A stretch of 64,000 nucleotides of DNA from Afipia sp. (GCA_017308595.1 JAFKER010000005.1:320950-384949); one strand, 5' to 3'; shown: positions 1 through 9,868, counted from the stretch's first letter. The notes: generated by a model from the letters alone, not told the origin. Translations and numbers: made by a program.

Positions 1-1
1 G

Positions 2-1144
2 ACCGTGCTGATCGCGCTGGTCGGTGCGCCGTTGACCAAGCTCGCGCTGGCCTTCGGTCCCGCCGAATACTTCTCTCTGATGGTGCTCGGCTTGATCTTC
101 GCCGTCGTGCTGGCGAAAGGGTCGGTGCTCAAGGCAATCGCGATGATTGCGTTCGGCGTGCTGCTGTCGATGGTCGGGTCCGACATCGAGACCGGCGCGT
201 CGCGGATGTCGTTCAACGTTCCCGAACTCGCCGATGGTCTCGGCTTCGCGACGGTGGCGATGGGTCTGTTCGGTTTCGCCGAGATCATCCGTAACCTCGA
301 TCCCGGCGCGTCGATGGATCGCCAGCTGGTGCAGCAGAAGATCTCCGGCCTGATGCCGACCAAGAAGGACATCAAGGATTCGACCCCGGCCATTCTGCGC
401 GGCACGGTGCTGGGATCGATCCTCGGTATTCTTCCCGGCGGCGGCGCGGTGATCGCATCGTTCGCTGCCTACACGTTCGAGAAGAAAATCTCGAAGCATC
501 CTCAGCGCTTCGGCCGTGGTGCGATCGAAGGTGTTGCCGCACCGGAAAGCGCCAACAACGCCGCTGCGCAGACCTCGTTCATTCCGCTGCTCACGCTCGG
601 CATTCCGCCCAACGCGGTGATGGCGCTGATGGTCGGTGCGATGACCATTCACGGCATCGTTCCCGGTCCTCAGGTGATGCAGAAGCAGCCGGAACTCGTC
701 TGGGGCATGATCGCCTCGATGTGGATCGGCAATCTGATGTTGCTGGTCATCAACCTGCCGATGGTGGGTATCTGGGTGCGCCTGCTGCGGGTGCCTTACC
801 GTCTGCTGTTCCCATGCATCGTCATCTTCTGCGCCATCGGCATTTATTCGGTGAACAACGCGCCGATGGATGTGGTGCTGACGGCGGCTTTCGGCCTTGT
901 CGGCTATTGGCTGGTGAAGCACGACTTCGAGCCCGCGCCGATGTTGCTTGGCATGGTGCTTGGGCCGCTGATGGAGGAAAACCTGCGCCGCGCGCTGTTG
1001 ATCTCGCGCGGCGACTGGTCTGTCTTCCTGACACGGCCGCTGTCGGCCACCCTGATGGCGATCGCCGCCTTCCTGCTGATCCTCTCGCTGCTGCCGGCGC
1101 TCCGCAAGAAGCGCGACGAGGTCTTCGTGGAGTCGGAAAACTGA
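2..1144 (+). CDS. tctA: Tripartite tricarboxylate transporter large permease, TctA family (5' end cut by the window)
   Basis: Large membrane subunit of a tripartite tricarboxylate transporter, which moves organic acids across the inner membrane together with a small TctB subunit and a periplasmic TctC protein. The frame is open from the first base, so the true start lies upstream. About 380 residues are visible against roughly 500 in the family. Family hallmarks are present: a glycine-rich LPGGGAVIASFAAY stretch, then GVAAPESANNAAAQ followed by PLLTLGIPPNAVMALM, with many hydrophobic segments. A TctC-type gene follows after a hairpin. The substrate cannot be told from sequence. Confidence 0.93.
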   Translation, partial: TVLIALVGAPLTKLALAFGPAEYFSLMVLGLIFAVVLAKGSVLKAIAMIAFGVLLSMVGSDIETGASRMSFNVPELADGLGFATVAMGLFGFAEIIRNLDPGASMDRQLVQQKISGLMPTKKDIKDSTPAILRGTVLGSILGILPGGGAVIASFAAYTFEKKISKHPQRFGRGAIEGVAAPESANNAAAQTSFIPLLTLGIPPNAVMALMVGAMTIHGIVPGPQVMQKQPELVWGMIASMWIGNLMLLVINLPMVGIWVRLLRVPYRLLFPCIVIFCAIGIYSVNNAPMDVVLTAAFGLVGYWLVKHDFEPAPMLLGMVLGPLMEENLRRALLISRGDWSVFLTRPLSATLMAIAAFLLILSLLPALRKKRDEVFVESEN

Positions 1145-1148
1145 AGCT

Positions 1149-1184
1149 GAATAAGGTGCGGCGTTGCGCCGCGCCTTATTCTTT
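1149..1184 (+). terminator. Hairpin between tctA and the tctC-like gene
   Basis: Inverted repeat with arms 1149-1163 and 1167-1181: 15 pairs including one G-T, loop TTG, followed by TTT. It looks like a Rho-independent terminator, but the T-tract is short, so it may only reduce read-through into the binding-protein gene. Confidence 0.6.
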
Positions 1185-1274
1185 AGCCTAGGCTGCAAGT
1201 TGAATAGACTCATCCGGCCCGGCGGTGTTCAGACTGCCGGGCTGAGTTCAATCAAATTACTTCGGGAGAGCCCA

Positions 1275-2258
1275 ATGAATTTGTTAAAGCGTATGCTCGC
1301 GACGTGCGGATTTTCCGCGCTGGCCGCGGTCGGTGTCGCCACCGGCGCGGCTCAGGCGCAGGACTATCCGACCCGCAACATCACGATGATCGTGCCGTTC
1401 GCGGCCGGTGGGCCGACCGACGTGATCGCGCGCATCGTGACCGGCCATATGCAGCAGACGCTGGGCCAGACGATCGTGATCGAAAATGTGGTCGGCGCTG
1501 GCGGCACCACCGCATCGACCCGCGCCTCGAAAGCTGCGCCCGATGGTTACACGCTGATCACCGGCCATATGGGCACCCATGCTGCGTCAGTGCCGCTGTA
1601 TCCGAAGCTGGCCTATCATCCTTCCAAGGATTTCGAGGCCGTCGGCTTGATCGCCGGCACGCCGATCCTGATCCTCGCGCGCAAGGATTTCCCTGCGAAG
1701 GATCTCAAGGAATTCGTGGCTTACCTGAAGGCCAACACCGACAAGCTCAATGAAGCTCACGCGGGCGTCGGCTCGGTGTCCTATTCCTCGTGCCAGTTGC
1801 TTGACTCGGTGCTGAAGATCAATCCGACCGGTGTTCCGTTCAATGGCACCGGCCCGGCGATGAACGCGCTGGTGGGCGGACAGGTCGACTACATGTGCGA
1901 CCAGATCGTCAACGCCGTTCCGCAGATTAAGGGCGGCACGATCAAGGCCTATGCGATTGCGACGCCTGAGCGTAACCCGTCGCTGCCGGATGTCCCGACC
2001 ACCACCGAGGCCGGTCTGCCCGAGTATCAGGCACAGGCATGGAATGCGATCTTTGCGCCGAAGGGCACGCCTGCGCCGATCGTCGCCAAGCTGAATGCTG
2101 CGCTGGTCAAGGCGCTGGATGACGAAGGCGTCAAGAAGCGCCTGCTCGACCTCGGCAGCGTGATCCCGAAGCCGGCAGAGCGCACCCCGGAATCGCTGAA
2201 GAAACTGGTCGACAGCGAAATCACCAAGTGGTCGGGCGTGCTGAAGCCGCTCAACTGA
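1275..2258 (+). CDS. Tripartite tricarboxylate transporter substrate-binding protein (TctC/Bug family)
   Basis: Periplasmic solute-binding protein of the Bug/TctC family, 327 residues as expected. The start at 1275 is preferred over an in-frame upstream codon at 1164. It follows a GGGAG ribosome site and begins directly with a signal peptide (basic start, hydrophobic core, AQA-QD cleavage after about residue 28). The family motif AGGPTDVIAR sits near residue 45, and the C-terminal part has the usual PDVPTTTEAGLP segment. It probably delivers a carboxylate to the TctA permease encoded just upstream. Having the binding protein after the permease is one of several known orders. The ligand is unknown. 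Confidence 0.92.
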   Translation: MNLLKRMLATCGFSALAAVGVATGAAQAQDYPTRNITMIVPFAAGGPTDVIARIVTGHMQQTLGQTIVIENVVGAGGTTASTRASKAAPDGYTLITGHMGTHAASVPLYPKLAYHPSKDFEAVGLIAGTPILILARKDFPAKDLKEFVAYLKANTDKLNEAHAGVGSVSYSSCQLLDSVLKINPTGVPFNGTGPAMNALVGGQVDYMCDQIVNAVPQIKGGTIKAYAIATPERNPSLPDVPTTTEAGLPEYQAQAWNAIFAPKGTPAPIVAKLNAALVKALDDEGVKKRLLDLGSVIPKPAERTPESLKKLVDSEITKWSGVLKPLN

Positions 2259-2284
2259 GATCCGGCTGAAATCAAGTAGTTAGG

Positions 2285-2314
2285 CAAGGGGCGGGACGCG
2301 AGTTCCGCCCCTTG
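2285..2314 (+). terminator. Rho-independent terminator after the tctC-like gene
   Basis: Arms 2285-2296 and 2303-2314: ten perfect pairs (CAAGGGGCGG) plus two weaker inner pairs, with a six-base loop, followed by GTCTTTG. It separates the transporter from thyA. Confidence 0.75.
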
Positions 2315-2399
2315 TCTTTGGGCGGCCTGGGGCCATTTTTCAGGGTATAATTGCCCGGCCGAAATCGAATCGCGTCGCGCGACAGGCTAAATAGGGCGC

Positions 2400-3194
2400 A
2401 TGAACCAGTATCACGACCTGCTTGAGCGCATCCTCGCCGATGGTGCGAAGAAGACAGACCGCACCGGGACCGGGACGCTGTCGATCTTCGGCCATCAGAT
2501 GCGGTTCAATCTGGCGTCGGGATTTCCGATGCTGACCACCAAGAAACTGCATCTGAAGTCGATCGTCCACGAACTGCTGTGGTTTCTCGCGGGCGACACC
2601 AACATCAAATACCTGAACGACAACGGCGTGCGGATCTGGGACGAATGGGCCGATGAGAACGGCAACCTCGGCCCTGTCTACGGCTCGCAGTGGCGCTCAT
2701 GGCCTGCGCCCGATGGCGGCACCATCGACCAGATCTCCAACGTGATCGAAATGATCCGGAAAAATCCGGACTCGCGCCGCCTGATTGTCAGCGCGTGGAA
2801 TCCGGCGGAAGTGGACAAGATGGCGCTGCCGCCGTGTCACTGCCTGTTCCAGTTCTATGTCGCCAACGGCAAGCTGTCGTGCCAGCTCTACCAGCGCTCA
2901 GCGGATGTATTCCTCGGGGTCCCTTTCAACATCGCGTCCTATGCGTTGCTGACGATGATGGTGGCGCAGGTGACGGGCTTGAAGCCCGGTGACTTCGTGC
3001 ATTCGTTCGGTGACACGCATCTCTATCTGAATCATATCGAACAGGCGAAGTTGCAACTCACGCGGCCGACGCGCGCTTTGCCGACGATGAAGATCAATCC
3101 CGATGTGCGGGACATCTTCTCGTTCCGCTACGAGGATTTCGCCCTCGAGAATTACGATCCGCATCCGCACATCAAGGCCGAGGTCGCGGTGTGA
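2400..3194 (+). CDS. thyA: Thymidylate synthase
   Basis: Converts dUMP to dTMP using methylenetetrahydrofolate, which is oxidised to dihydrofolate. 264 residues, the same length as the E. coli enzyme. The catalytic cysteine lies in LPPCHC at residue 146, the same number as in E. coli. The folate/dUMP motifs [10 protein letters not shown] and [16 protein letters not shown] are intact. It overlaps folA by four bases, so the enzyme making dihydrofolate is translated with the one that recycles it. The ribosome site upstream is weak (AGGG). Confidence 0.98.
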   Translation: MNQYHDLLERILADGAKKTDRTGTGTLSIFGHQMRFNLASGFPMLTTKKLHLKSIVHELLWFLAGDTNIKYLNDNGVRIWDEWADENGNLGPVYGSQWRSWPAPDGGTIDQISNVIEMIRKNPDSRRLIVSAWNPAEVDKMALPPCHCLFQFYVANGKLSCQLYQRSADVFLGVPFNIASYALLTMMVAQVTGLKPGDFVHSFGDTHLYLNHIEQAKLQLTRPTRALPTMKINPDVRDIFSFRYEDFALENYDPHPHIKAEVAV

Positions 3195-3727
3195 GCGCAT
3201 CCGTGCCGCCGGGTTCATCGCCGCGCATCGTCTTTGTCGTTGCTGTCGCCGAGAACGGCGTGATTGGCCGCGACAACGCGATGCCATGGCATTTGAGATC
3301 CGACCTCAAACGCCTCAAGGCGATCACGCTCAACCATCCCGTGATCATGGGCCGCAAAACCTTCGCGTCCATCGGCCGGCCGCTGCCGGGCCGCACCAAC
3401 ATTGTCGTGACGCGCGATAGGGCCTTTCGGGCACCTGGCATTGTTGTCGCAACGTCGCTTGATGCCGCGCATGACATCGCGCTTGGGGATGCGCTGCGGC
3501 GTTTCGCCACTGAGATCATGGTGATCGGTGGGGCCGAGATTTTTGCGCAATGGTTCGCGATAGCCGACAGGCTGGAGATTACCGAAGTTCATTCGGCGCC
3601 TGAGGGCGATACGTTCCTGAAACCGGTTAATCTTGCCGAATGGCAGGAAACTGCGAGAACGAGCCATTCAAAAGGGGATGGCGATACGGCCGATTTCTCC
3701 TACGTCACCTATGAAAGACGTCGCTAG
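3191..3727 (+). CDS. folA: Dihydrofolate reductase
   Basis: NADPH-dependent reduction of dihydrofolate to tetrahydrofolate. 178 residues. The start is GTG at 3191, inside the end of thyA (GTGA overlap), and leaves a roughly 11-residue tail before the first strand. Hallmarks: [16 protein letters not shown], the active-site acid Asp38 (equivalent to E. coli Asp27), the NADP-binding [11 protein letters not shown] and a later VIGGAEIF. Translationally coupled to thyA. Confidence 0.97.
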   Translation: MSASVPPGSSPRIVFVVAVAENGVIGRDNAMPWHLRSDLKRLKAITLNHPVIMGRKTFASIGRPLPGRTNIVVTRDRAFRAPGIVVATSLDAAHDIALGDALRRFATEIMVIGGAEIFAQWFAIADRLEITEVHSAPEGDTFLKPVNLAEWQETARTSHSKGDGDTADFSYVTYERRR

Positions 3728-3740
3728 GTTTGCGATGCAT

Positions 3741-3761
3741 AGTGCCGCACGCTGCGGCATT
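3741..3761 (+). terminator. Small hairpin after folA
   Basis: TGCCGCA (3743-3749) and TGCGGCA (3753-3759) form a perfect 7-pair stem, extendable by two outer pairs, with a CGC loop. No real T-tract follows, so termination is uncertain. Confidence 0.35.
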
Positions 3762-3784
3762 AACTCCGTTCCGCGATGTTTCCA

Positions 3785-3811
3785 TTGACAAATTTGCCCT
3801 GAACCATAGCT
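3785..3811 (+). promoter_or_regulatory. Possible promoter for the hflKC operon
   Basis: A perfect TTGACA at 3785-3790 lies about 120 bases before hflK. The matching -10 region is poor (around CATAGCT at 3805-3811), so this is only a candidate. Confidence 0.3.
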
Positions 3812-3909
3812 CTCAGACAGCAGCGCCCTGCGTTGTAAGGATCGGGCGCGTCCCCTATAAGGCCCAAAGAGTTTGCAGAGCGTGAGCTTCTGCGCGGAGG
3901 AGATTGACG

Positions 3910-5052
3910 ATGCCGTGGAAGAATCAAGGCGGAGGCCCCTGGGGCTCCGGTCCGAAGGGTCCCTGGGGCTCCGGGCCGCAATCGCCAGGACCGAGGCCCC
4001 CCGATCTTGAGGATCTTCTTCGGCGTGGTCAGGACAGACTTCAGACCATGCTGCCCGGAGGAAACTTCAGCGGCGTCGGCATCGCGCTGGTGCTGGTCGC
4101 CGCGCTGGCGATCTGGGGACTATCCGGCTTCTTCCGCGTTCAGTCCGAAGAACTCGGCGTTGTTCTCCGGTTCGGCAAGCACGTCCGTACCGTTCAACCG
4201 GGTCTGAACTATCATCTGCCTTATCCGATCGAGACAGTGTTGCTGCCCAAGGCGCTGCGCGTATCGACCCTCAGCATCGGCATGCGCGTGGTTGACGATT
4301 CCCGCCGCGGCGGCGGCACCACCATTCGCGATGTTCCCGAAGAAAGCCTGATGCTGACCGGCGACGAAAATATCGTCGACGTGGATTTCACCGTACTCTG
4401 GCGCATCAAGCCGGATGGCGTGGGTGACTTCCTGTTCAACATCCAGAATCCGGAAGGCACCGTGAAGGCGGTTGCCGAAAGCGCGATGCGCGATGTGATC
4501 GGCCGCTCCCAGATCCAGCCCATTCTCACTGGTGCTCGCACGCAGACTGAAGCCGCAGTGCTCGAACTGATGCAGAAGACGCTCGACAGCTACGGCGCGG
4601 GCATCCTGATTCAGCAGGTGCAGATGCAAAAGGTCGACCCGCCGCAGCAGGTCATCGATGCGTTCCGCGACGTGCAGGCGGCGCGCGCCGACTTCGAGCG
4701 TGTGCAGAACGAAGCGCAGACCTATGCCAACCGCATCATTCCCGATGCCCGCGGCCGCGCCGCGCAGATTCTGCAAGTCGCGGAAGGCTACAAGGAGCAG
4801 GCGGTGGCCGAAGCCAAGGGCCAGAGCGCGCGCTTCCTGAAGGTCTACGAAGAGTACAAGAAGGCGCCGGACGTCACCCGCGAACGCATCTATCTGGAAA
4901 CGATGGAACGCGTGCTCGGCGGATCCGACAAGCTCGTGCTCGACCAGGGCGCAAGCGGCTCGGGGCCAGGCGTGGTGCCTTATCTGCCATTGAATGAAAT
5001 TGGACGCCGCACACCGCCGGCAGCGCCGCAACAGGGCGGGAGCAACCGATGA
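3910..5052 (+). CDS. hflK: FtsH protease modulator HflK (SPFH/band 7 family)
   Basis: Membrane-anchored subunit of the HflKC complex, which surrounds and modulates the FtsH AAA protease on the periplasmic side. ATG at 3910 is chosen over an in-frame TTG at 3904 because GGAGG ends 9 bases upstream of it. The 380 residues start with a Gly/Pro-rich cytoplasmic tail with GPWGSGP twice in the first 23 residues, then one membrane segment (about 55-75), then the SPFH domain and a long helical C-terminal region. The next gene overlaps by four bases and encodes the HflC partner. Confidence 0.97.
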   Translation: MPWKNQGGGPWGSGPKGPWGSGPQSPGPRPPDLEDLLRRGQDRLQTMLPGGNFSGVGIALVLVAALAIWGLSGFFRVQSEELGVVLRFGKHVRTVQPGLNYHLPYPIETVLLPKALRVSTLSIGMRVVDDSRRGGGTTIRDVPEESLMLTGDENIVDVDFTVLWRIKPDGVGDFLFNIQNPEGTVKAVAESAMRDVIGRSQIQPILTGARTQTEAAVLELMQKTLDSYGAGILIQQVQMQKVDPPQQVIDAFRDVQAARADFERVQNEAQTYANRIIPDARGRAAQILQVAEGYKEQAVAEAKGQSARFLKVYEEYKKAPDVTRERIYLETMERVLGGSDKLVLDQGASGSGPGVVPYLPLNEIGRRTPPAAPQQGGSNR

Positions 5053-5948
5053 AAAACGGCATCGCAGGTATTGTCGCTCTTTTCGTGGTGCTGGTGGCCG
5101 TCGTTGTCGGCTACAGTTCGCTGTTCACTGTGAGCGAGACGCAGCAGGTTCTGCTGGTGCGCCTCGGCGAGCCGGTGCGCGTCGTGACAGCCCCCGGTCT
5201 GAACTTCAAGGTGCCGTTCATCGACACCGTCATCAGCATCGACAAGCGGATTCTCGACCTGGAAAATCCGGCGCAGGAAGTGATCGCGTCGGACCAGAAG
5301 CGTCTCGTGGTCGACGCGTTCGCGCGTTATCGCATCAAGGACCCGCTGCGCTTCTATCAGACCCTCGGTTCGATCCAGGCCGCCAACATCCAGCTCACCA
5401 CGCTGCTGAACGCAGCGCTGCGCCGCGTGCTGGGTGAGGTGCCGTTTATCCAGGTTGTCCGCGACGACCGCGACGCGCTGATGACCAAGATCCGCAATCA
5501 GCTCGACCGGGAGACGGCGAGCTATGGCATCTCCGTGGTCGATGTCCGCATCCGCCGCGCCGATCTGCCGGAGCAGAACAGCCAGGCGGTCTATCAGCGC
5601 ATGCAGACCGAACGTCAGCGCGAAGCGGCGGAATTCCGCGCGCAGGGCGGTCAGAAGGCGCAGGAAATCCGCTCCAAGGCGGATCGCGAAGCGACCGTCA
5701 TCATCGCCGACGCCAACTCGCAGGCCGAGCAGGTGCGCGGTGAGGGCGACGGCGAACGCAACCGGCTGTTCGCGGAAGCCTATGGCAAGGACGCTGACTT
5801 CTTTGCGTTCTATCGCTCGATGACTGCCTATGAGAACAGCATGAAGAGCAACGATACGCGGTTCCTGCTGCGGCCGGATTCGGAGTTCTTCCGATATTTC
5901 GCAAATCCGGCAGGCAAGCCTGCGGCAGCTAACGGTTCCGCGCGCTAA
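5049..5948 (+). CDS. hflC: FtsH protease modulator HflC
   Basis: Partner of HflK. 299 residues with an N-terminal membrane anchor (about residues 4-24) followed by the SPFH domain and an Ala/Glu/Arg-rich helical region with repeated EAAEFRAQG/REATVIIADA-type segments. The ATGA overlap with hflK suggests coupled, equimolar synthesis. A DUF2065 gene follows, as also happens downstream of hflKC in enterobacteria. Confidence 0.97.
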   Translation: MKNGIAGIVALFVVLVAVVVGYSSLFTVSETQQVLLVRLGEPVRVVTAPGLNFKVPFIDTVISIDKRILDLENPAQEVIASDQKRLVVDAFARYRIKDPLRFYQTLGSIQAANIQLTTLLNAALRRVLGEVPFIQVVRDDRDALMTKIRNQLDRETASYGISVVDVRIRRADLPEQNSQAVYQRMQTERQREAAEFRAQGGQKAQEIRSKADREATVIIADANSQAEQVRGEGDGERNRLFAEAYGKDADFFAFYRSMTAYENSMKSNDTRFLLRPDSEFFRYFANPAGKPAAANGSAR

Positions 5949-5990
5949 GATGCGTCGCGAGAAACGGGATCGGGCAGGAGCCGTCGTCGG

Positions 5991-6191
5991 ATGAAGTCGA
6001 TCGGTTACGGTGACCTTCTTGTGGGGGTCGGTGTCATGATGGTGCTGGAAGGGCTGCTGTTCACGGCCCTTCCGAACTGGATGCGTTCCGCGATGAAAAG
6101 CGCGTTGACGTCGCCGGACAATATCCTGCGGGCGGTGGGACTTGTGTCGGCGGTGGTCGGTCTGCTCCTGATCTGGCTGGTGCGGCACTAG
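5991..6191 (+). CDS. Small DUF2065 (YjeT-like) membrane protein
   Basis: 66 residues with two predicted membrane segments (about 6-26 and 44-64), separated by a short loop with LPNWMRSAMK. Length and pattern match DUF2065/YjeT, a family of unknown function often found right after hflC. Its place here, between hflC and degP, supports a link with membrane protein quality control. That role is inferred from context only. Confidence 0.85.
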   Translation: MKSIGYGDLLVGVGVMMVLEGLLFTALPNWMRSAMKSALTSPDNILRAVGLVSAVVGLLLIWLVRH

Positions 6192-6355
6192 GATTTAGGC
6201 TGGCTGACGGCGTTGTGAGGCGCAAGGCCGGGTTTTTGCCGCAATCCGCCGGTTGATCGCTGGCATTGCGCGCATTGGCAGTCCTTGCGTACCGATCGCT
6301 TTCAGGCGCAATCTATCAACGAATGATCTGCCCCTTTTCAGGAGAGTTTTCGAAC

Positions 6356-7873
6356 ATGTCCGATGCGTTTCAAGCATTGAGCCGCCGCGTACTGCCGCTT
6401 GCCGCGGCTGTCGGTTTCGCCCTCGCCGCGACACCGGCACTGGCCCGCGGGCCTGATGGAATTGCCGATGTGGCGGAAAAGGTGATCGATGCTGTCGTCA
6501 ACATCTCGACCTCGCAGACGGTAGAGGCCAAGAACAACGACGGCGACAAGGGCAGCGACGAGCGTGGCAATCGCCGCGGCGCCAATCCACAGCTTCCACC
6601 GGACTCGCCCTTCAGCGAGTTTTTCGACGAGTTCTTCAAGAACCGTCGCGGCGGTCCCGGCGGCGGCAACAACTCGCCGCGCAAGGTGAACTCGCTCGGC
6701 TCCGGCTTCATCATCGACGCCGATGGTGTCGTCGTGACCAACAATCACGTCATCGCCGATGCCGATGAGATCAACGTCATCCTCAACGACGGCACCAAGA
6801 TCAAGGCCGAACTGGTCGGCAAGGACAAGAAAAGCGATCTCGCGGTGCTGAAATTCAAGCCGCCGGAGAAGAAACTCACCGCGGTCAAGTTCGGTAACTC
6901 CGACACCCTGCGTCTTGGCGAATGGGTGATCGCGATCGGCAACCCGTTCAGCCTCGGCGGCACAGTGACGGCGGGCATCGTCTCGGCGCGCAACCGAGAC
7001 ATCAATTCCGGGCCTTACGACAACTACATCCAGACCGACGCGGCGATCAATCGCGGCAATTCGGGCGGTCCGCTGTTCAATCTCGATGGTGAAGTCGTCG
7101 GTGTGAACACTGCGATCATCTCGCCATCGGGTGGCTCGATCGGCATTGGCTTTGCCGTGCCGTCGAAGACGGTTGTTGCGGTGGTGGATCAGCTTCGCCA
7201 GTTCAAGGAAGTCCGCCGCGGCTGGCTCGGTGTCCGCATCCAGCAGGTGACCGATGAAATCGCCGACAGCCTCAGCATCAAGCCCGCACGCGGCGCGTTG
7301 ATCGCGGGCGTGGACGACAAGGGCCCTGCCAAGCCTGCCGGTATCGAGCCGGGTGACGTCGTCATCAAGTTCGACGGCAAGGACATCAAGGAGATGAAGG
7401 ATCTTCCGCGCGCCGTGGCGGACTCGCCGGTCGGCAAGGCGGTGGACGTCGTCATCATCCGCAAGGGCAAGGAAGAAACCAAGAAGGTGACTCTGGGCCG
7501 TCTCGATGACGGCGAGAAGCCGGTGGAGGCTTCGGCCAAGACCACTGGTCCGGCGGAAGTTGAGAAGACCGTCACGCAAAAGGCGCTCGGCCTCGATCTC
7601 GCCGGTCTCACCAAGGACCTTCGCACCAAGTACAAGATCAAGGACAGTGTGAAGGGCGTCATCGTCACCGGTGTCGATGGTGGTTCCGACGCCGCGGAGA
7701 AGCGTCTCGGCGCAGGCGATGTGATCGTCGAGGTTGCGCAGGAGGCTGTTACCAACGCCGCCGATGTGAAGAAGCGTGTCGATCAGTTGAAGAAGGACGG
7801 CAAGAAGTCCGTGCTGCTTCTGGTGTCGAACGGCGCGGGCGAACTGCGCTTCGTTGCACTGTCTGTGAACTAA
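6356..7873 (+). CDS. degP: Do-like periplasmic serine protease (DegP/HtrA)
   Basis: Envelope protease/chaperone of the HtrA family. ATG at 6356 is preferred to an upstream in-frame codon at 6266: AGGAGA precedes it and a signal peptide begins there (cleavage near TPALA-RG). 505 residues. The catalytic triad is His131 (NNHVIAD), Asp161 (KSDLAVL) and Ser236 (GNSGGPLF), with the same 30- and 75-residue spacings as E. coli DegP. Two PDZ domains follow (about 285-370 and 410-500). A Gly/Asn/Arg-rich insert precedes the protease domain. It follows hflKC and DUF2065 and may share stress control with them. Confidence 0.96.
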   Translation: MSDAFQALSRRVLPLAAAVGFALAATPALARGPDGIADVAEKVIDAVVNISTSQTVEAKNNDGDKGSDERGNRRGANPQLPPDSPFSEFFDEFFKNRRGGPGGGNNSPRKVNSLGSGFIIDADGVVVTNNHVIADADEINVILNDGTKIKAELVGKDKKSDLAVLKFKPPEKKLTAVKFGNSDTLRLGEWVIAIGNPFSLGGTVTAGIVSARNRDINSGPYDNYIQTDAAINRGNSGGPLFNLDGEVVGVNTAIISPSGGSIGIGFAVPSKTVVAVVDQLRQFKEVRRGWLGVRIQQVTDEIADSLSIKPARGALIAGVDDKGPAKPAGIEPGDVVIKFDGKDIKEMKDLPRAVADSPVGKAVDVVIIRKGKEETKKVTLGRLDDGEKPVEASAKTTGPAEVEKTVTQKALGLDLAGLTKDLRTKYKIKDSVKGVIVTGVDGGSDAAEKRLGAGDVIVEVAQEAVTNAADVKKRVDQLKKDGKKSVLLLVSNGAGELRFVALSVN

Positions 7874-7894
7874 GCTTTCAGGCCAGACGAAATG

Positions 7895-7926
7895 AAAAAT
7901 GCCCGGCGCGAGCCGGGCATTTTTTT
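7895..7926. terminator. Bidirectional terminator between degP and serB
   Basis: AATGCCCGGC and GCCGGGCATT arms around a four-base GCGA loop, flanked by an A-run on the left and six T on the right. It can end transcripts from both sides, as expected between the convergent degP and serB. Confidence 0.9.
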
Positions 7927-7951
7927 GGCGGCTCAACCTGCGAGGCTGATC

Positions 7952-8845
7952 TCAGCTCATCACAAACTCCGAACGCCTGTAGCCCTGGATATAGAGCAAG
8001 GCAGTGAGATCGCCGTGATCGATGCGCATTCCGGCGGCGGCCGCAACCGCAGGCTTCGCGTGATAGGCCACGCCCGCACCGGCCTGTTCAATCATGGCGA
8101 GGTCATTGGCGCCGTCGCCGACCACCATGGTGTCGAGATTGTCGATGTCGAAGGATTCGCGCAGGTCCACCAGCGTCGCGAGCTTGGCTTCGCGGCCAAG
8201 GATAGGTTCGGCGACCTTGCCGGTCAGCTTGCTGTCCTCGACCAGAAGTTCGTTGGCGCGGTTCTCCTGAAACCCGATCAGTTCGGCCACGCGTGTCGTG
8301 AACAGCGTGAATCCGCCGGAGACAAGACAGGTATAGGCGCCGTTGGCGCGCATGGTGCGGATCAGTTCGACTGCGCCCGGTGTCAGCGTAATGCGGCTCT
8401 TGAGGACTTCGTTGACGACGGTGACCGGAAGGCCCTTCAATAAGGCCACGCGCTCGCGCAGCGCGGGCTCGAATGCGATCTCTCCGCGCATGGCGCGTTC
8501 GGTAATCGCAGCGACATGAGCCTTGAGACCGGCGAAGTCGGCCAACTCGTCGATGCATTCCTGTCCGATCATGGTCGAATCCATGTCGGCGAGCAGCAGC
8601 TTCTTGCGGCGGTCGGCTTGCGGCTGCACCACCACATCGATGGAAAGTTCACTCAGCGCTGTGCGCAGACGATCCGAAATTGTGCGAATGTCCTCGGTGC
8701 TGCTAAAGCGGATGTCGGCGGCCACTTCGTCGAACAGCCACTCCGCCTGCGAGGGGGAGGCGAGTACAGCGCGCGCTGCATCGATCACGGTGGTGTCGAG
8801 CTGAGGATTGACGGGATTGCAGATCAGCGTGGCGACCAGAGACAT
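7952..8845 (-). CDS. serB: Phosphoserine phosphatase
   Basis: Last step of serine synthesis, hydrolysing O-phosphoserine. HAD superfamily. Start at 8845 gives 297 residues; a longer in-frame extension to 9061 would run through miaA and lacks family similarity. Motif I is DMDST with Asp87 and Asp89, motif II LVSGGF, and motifs III/IV lie around the lysine before [12 protein letters not shown]. An N-terminal ACT-like region of about 80 residues precedes the HAD domain. Its start codon is only nine bases from that of the divergent miaA. Confidence 0.96.
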   Translation of the reverse strand: MSLVATLICNPVNPQLDTTVIDAARAVLASPSQAEWLFDEVAADIRFSSTEDIRTISDRLRTALSELSIDVVVQPQADRRKKLLLADMDSTMIGQECIDELADFAGLKAHVAAITERAMRGEIAFEPALRERVALLKGLPVTVVNEVLKSRITLTPGAVELIRTMRANGAYTCLVSGGFTLFTTRVAELIGFQENRANELLVEDSKLTGKVAEPILGREAKLATLVDLRESFDIDNLDTMVVGDGANDLAMIEQAGAGVAYHAKPAVAAAAGMRIDHGDLTALLYIQGYRRSEFVMS

Positions 8846-8854
8846 GATGGCTCG

Positions 8855-9832
8855 ATGTTGAAAGATGACGGAGACGGGAAGGGCGGCACCAAGGCCGTGC
8901 TTATCGCAGGGCCGACGGCCAGCGGCAAGTCGGCGCTCGCGCTCGCGCTCGCCGAAGCTACGGACGGCATCGTCATCAATACCGATTCCATGCAGGTCTA
9001 TCGGGACTTGCGGATCATCACAGCGCGTCCGACGCCTGAGGAAGAGGGGCGGGTCCCGCACCGGCTCTATGGCGTGTGCGACGCTGCCATAAATTGTTCC
9101 GCTGGCTCATGGGTGTCGGATGCCGCCAGCGTGCTGACCGAGGTACGGGCGGCGGGACGGTTGCCGATCTTCGTGGGAGGCACAGGGCTTTATTTCAAGG
9201 CGTTGACCCGTGGCCTTTCCGCTGTTCCGCCGATCCCGCAGGAGGTGCGTGACAACGTGCGTGCGCGCATGGAGCGGGATGGCGTGGAGGCCCTGCACGC
9301 GGAGCTTGCGCGGCGCGACCCGGTTTCTGGTGCGAAACTGAAGCCGCGTGACAGCGCGCGGGTCGCACGTGCACTCGAGGTAATCGAGGCGACAGGGCGT
9401 GCCCTGCCGGATTGGCACGGCGAAGGCCTGCCGCCGCTGCTTGAACCCGATGGCGTGAAGGCGATCTTTCTCGCGCCGGATCGCAAGGAACTCTATGCGC
9501 GCATCGACGAGCGCTTCACGGCGATGATGGACGCAGGCGCGCTGGAGGAGGTTGCCGCGCTGGCGGCGCGGAAGCTGGATCCCATGCTACCCGCGATGAA
9601 GGCGCACGGCGTTCCGGCGCTGATCCGGTATCTTGCGGCAGAAATCACGCTGGAACAGGCGGTCACCACCGGCCAGATCGACACCCGTCATTATGCCAAG
9701 CGGCAATTTACCTGGTTCAGGCACCAGTTACCGGAGTTCGAGTGGGTCACGCCGGGCGCGGCGCGAGAGTGGCTCTCCCATGCACTTTCGCTCTCGCCAA
9801 ACGCCAAGAAACCGCTAAGCTCCAAAATCTGA
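8855..9832 (+). CDS. miaA: tRNA dimethylallyltransferase
   Basis: Adds the isopentenyl group to A37 of tRNAs that read codons starting with U. 325 residues from ATG 8855; an open extension upstream to 8516 is antisense to serB and not conserved-looking. The nucleotide-binding loop GPTASGKS is at residues 19-26, followed by DSMQVYRDL and later [12 protein letters not shown] and the C-terminal [12 protein letters not shown]. Its promoter must lie within serB because the two start codons are so close. Confidence 0.96.
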   Translation: MLKDDGDGKGGTKAVLIAGPTASGKSALALALAEATDGIVINTDSMQVYRDLRIITARPTPEEEGRVPHRLYGVCDAAINCSAGSWVSDAASVLTEVRAAGRLPIFVGGTGLYFKALTRGLSAVPPIPQEVRDNVRARMERDGVEALHAELARRDPVSGAKLKPRDSARVARALEVIEATGRALPDWHGEGLPPLLEPDGVKAIFLAPDRKELYARIDERFTAMMDAGALEEVAALAARKLDPMLPAMKAHGVPALIRYLAAEITLEQAVTTGQIDTRHYAKRQFTWFRHQLPEFEWVTPGAAREWLSHALSLSPNAKKPLSSKI

Positions 9833-9840
9833 GCGCGGGC

Positions 9841-9868
9841 TTGACTTTCCTCGATCGGGCCGTATAAC
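9841..9868 (+). promoter_or_regulatory. Promoter of the ilvB leader
   Basis: TTGACT at 9841-9846 and TATAAC at 9863-9868, spaced by 16 bases. It is a near-consensus housekeeping promoter just after miaA and about 30 bases before the leader-peptide start, which fits initiation near 9875. Confidence 0.75.

Noticed and set aside
5049-6191. hflX or purA near hflKC, as in enterobacteria
   Set aside because: Neither is present; only the DUF2065 gene is shared with that arrangement.
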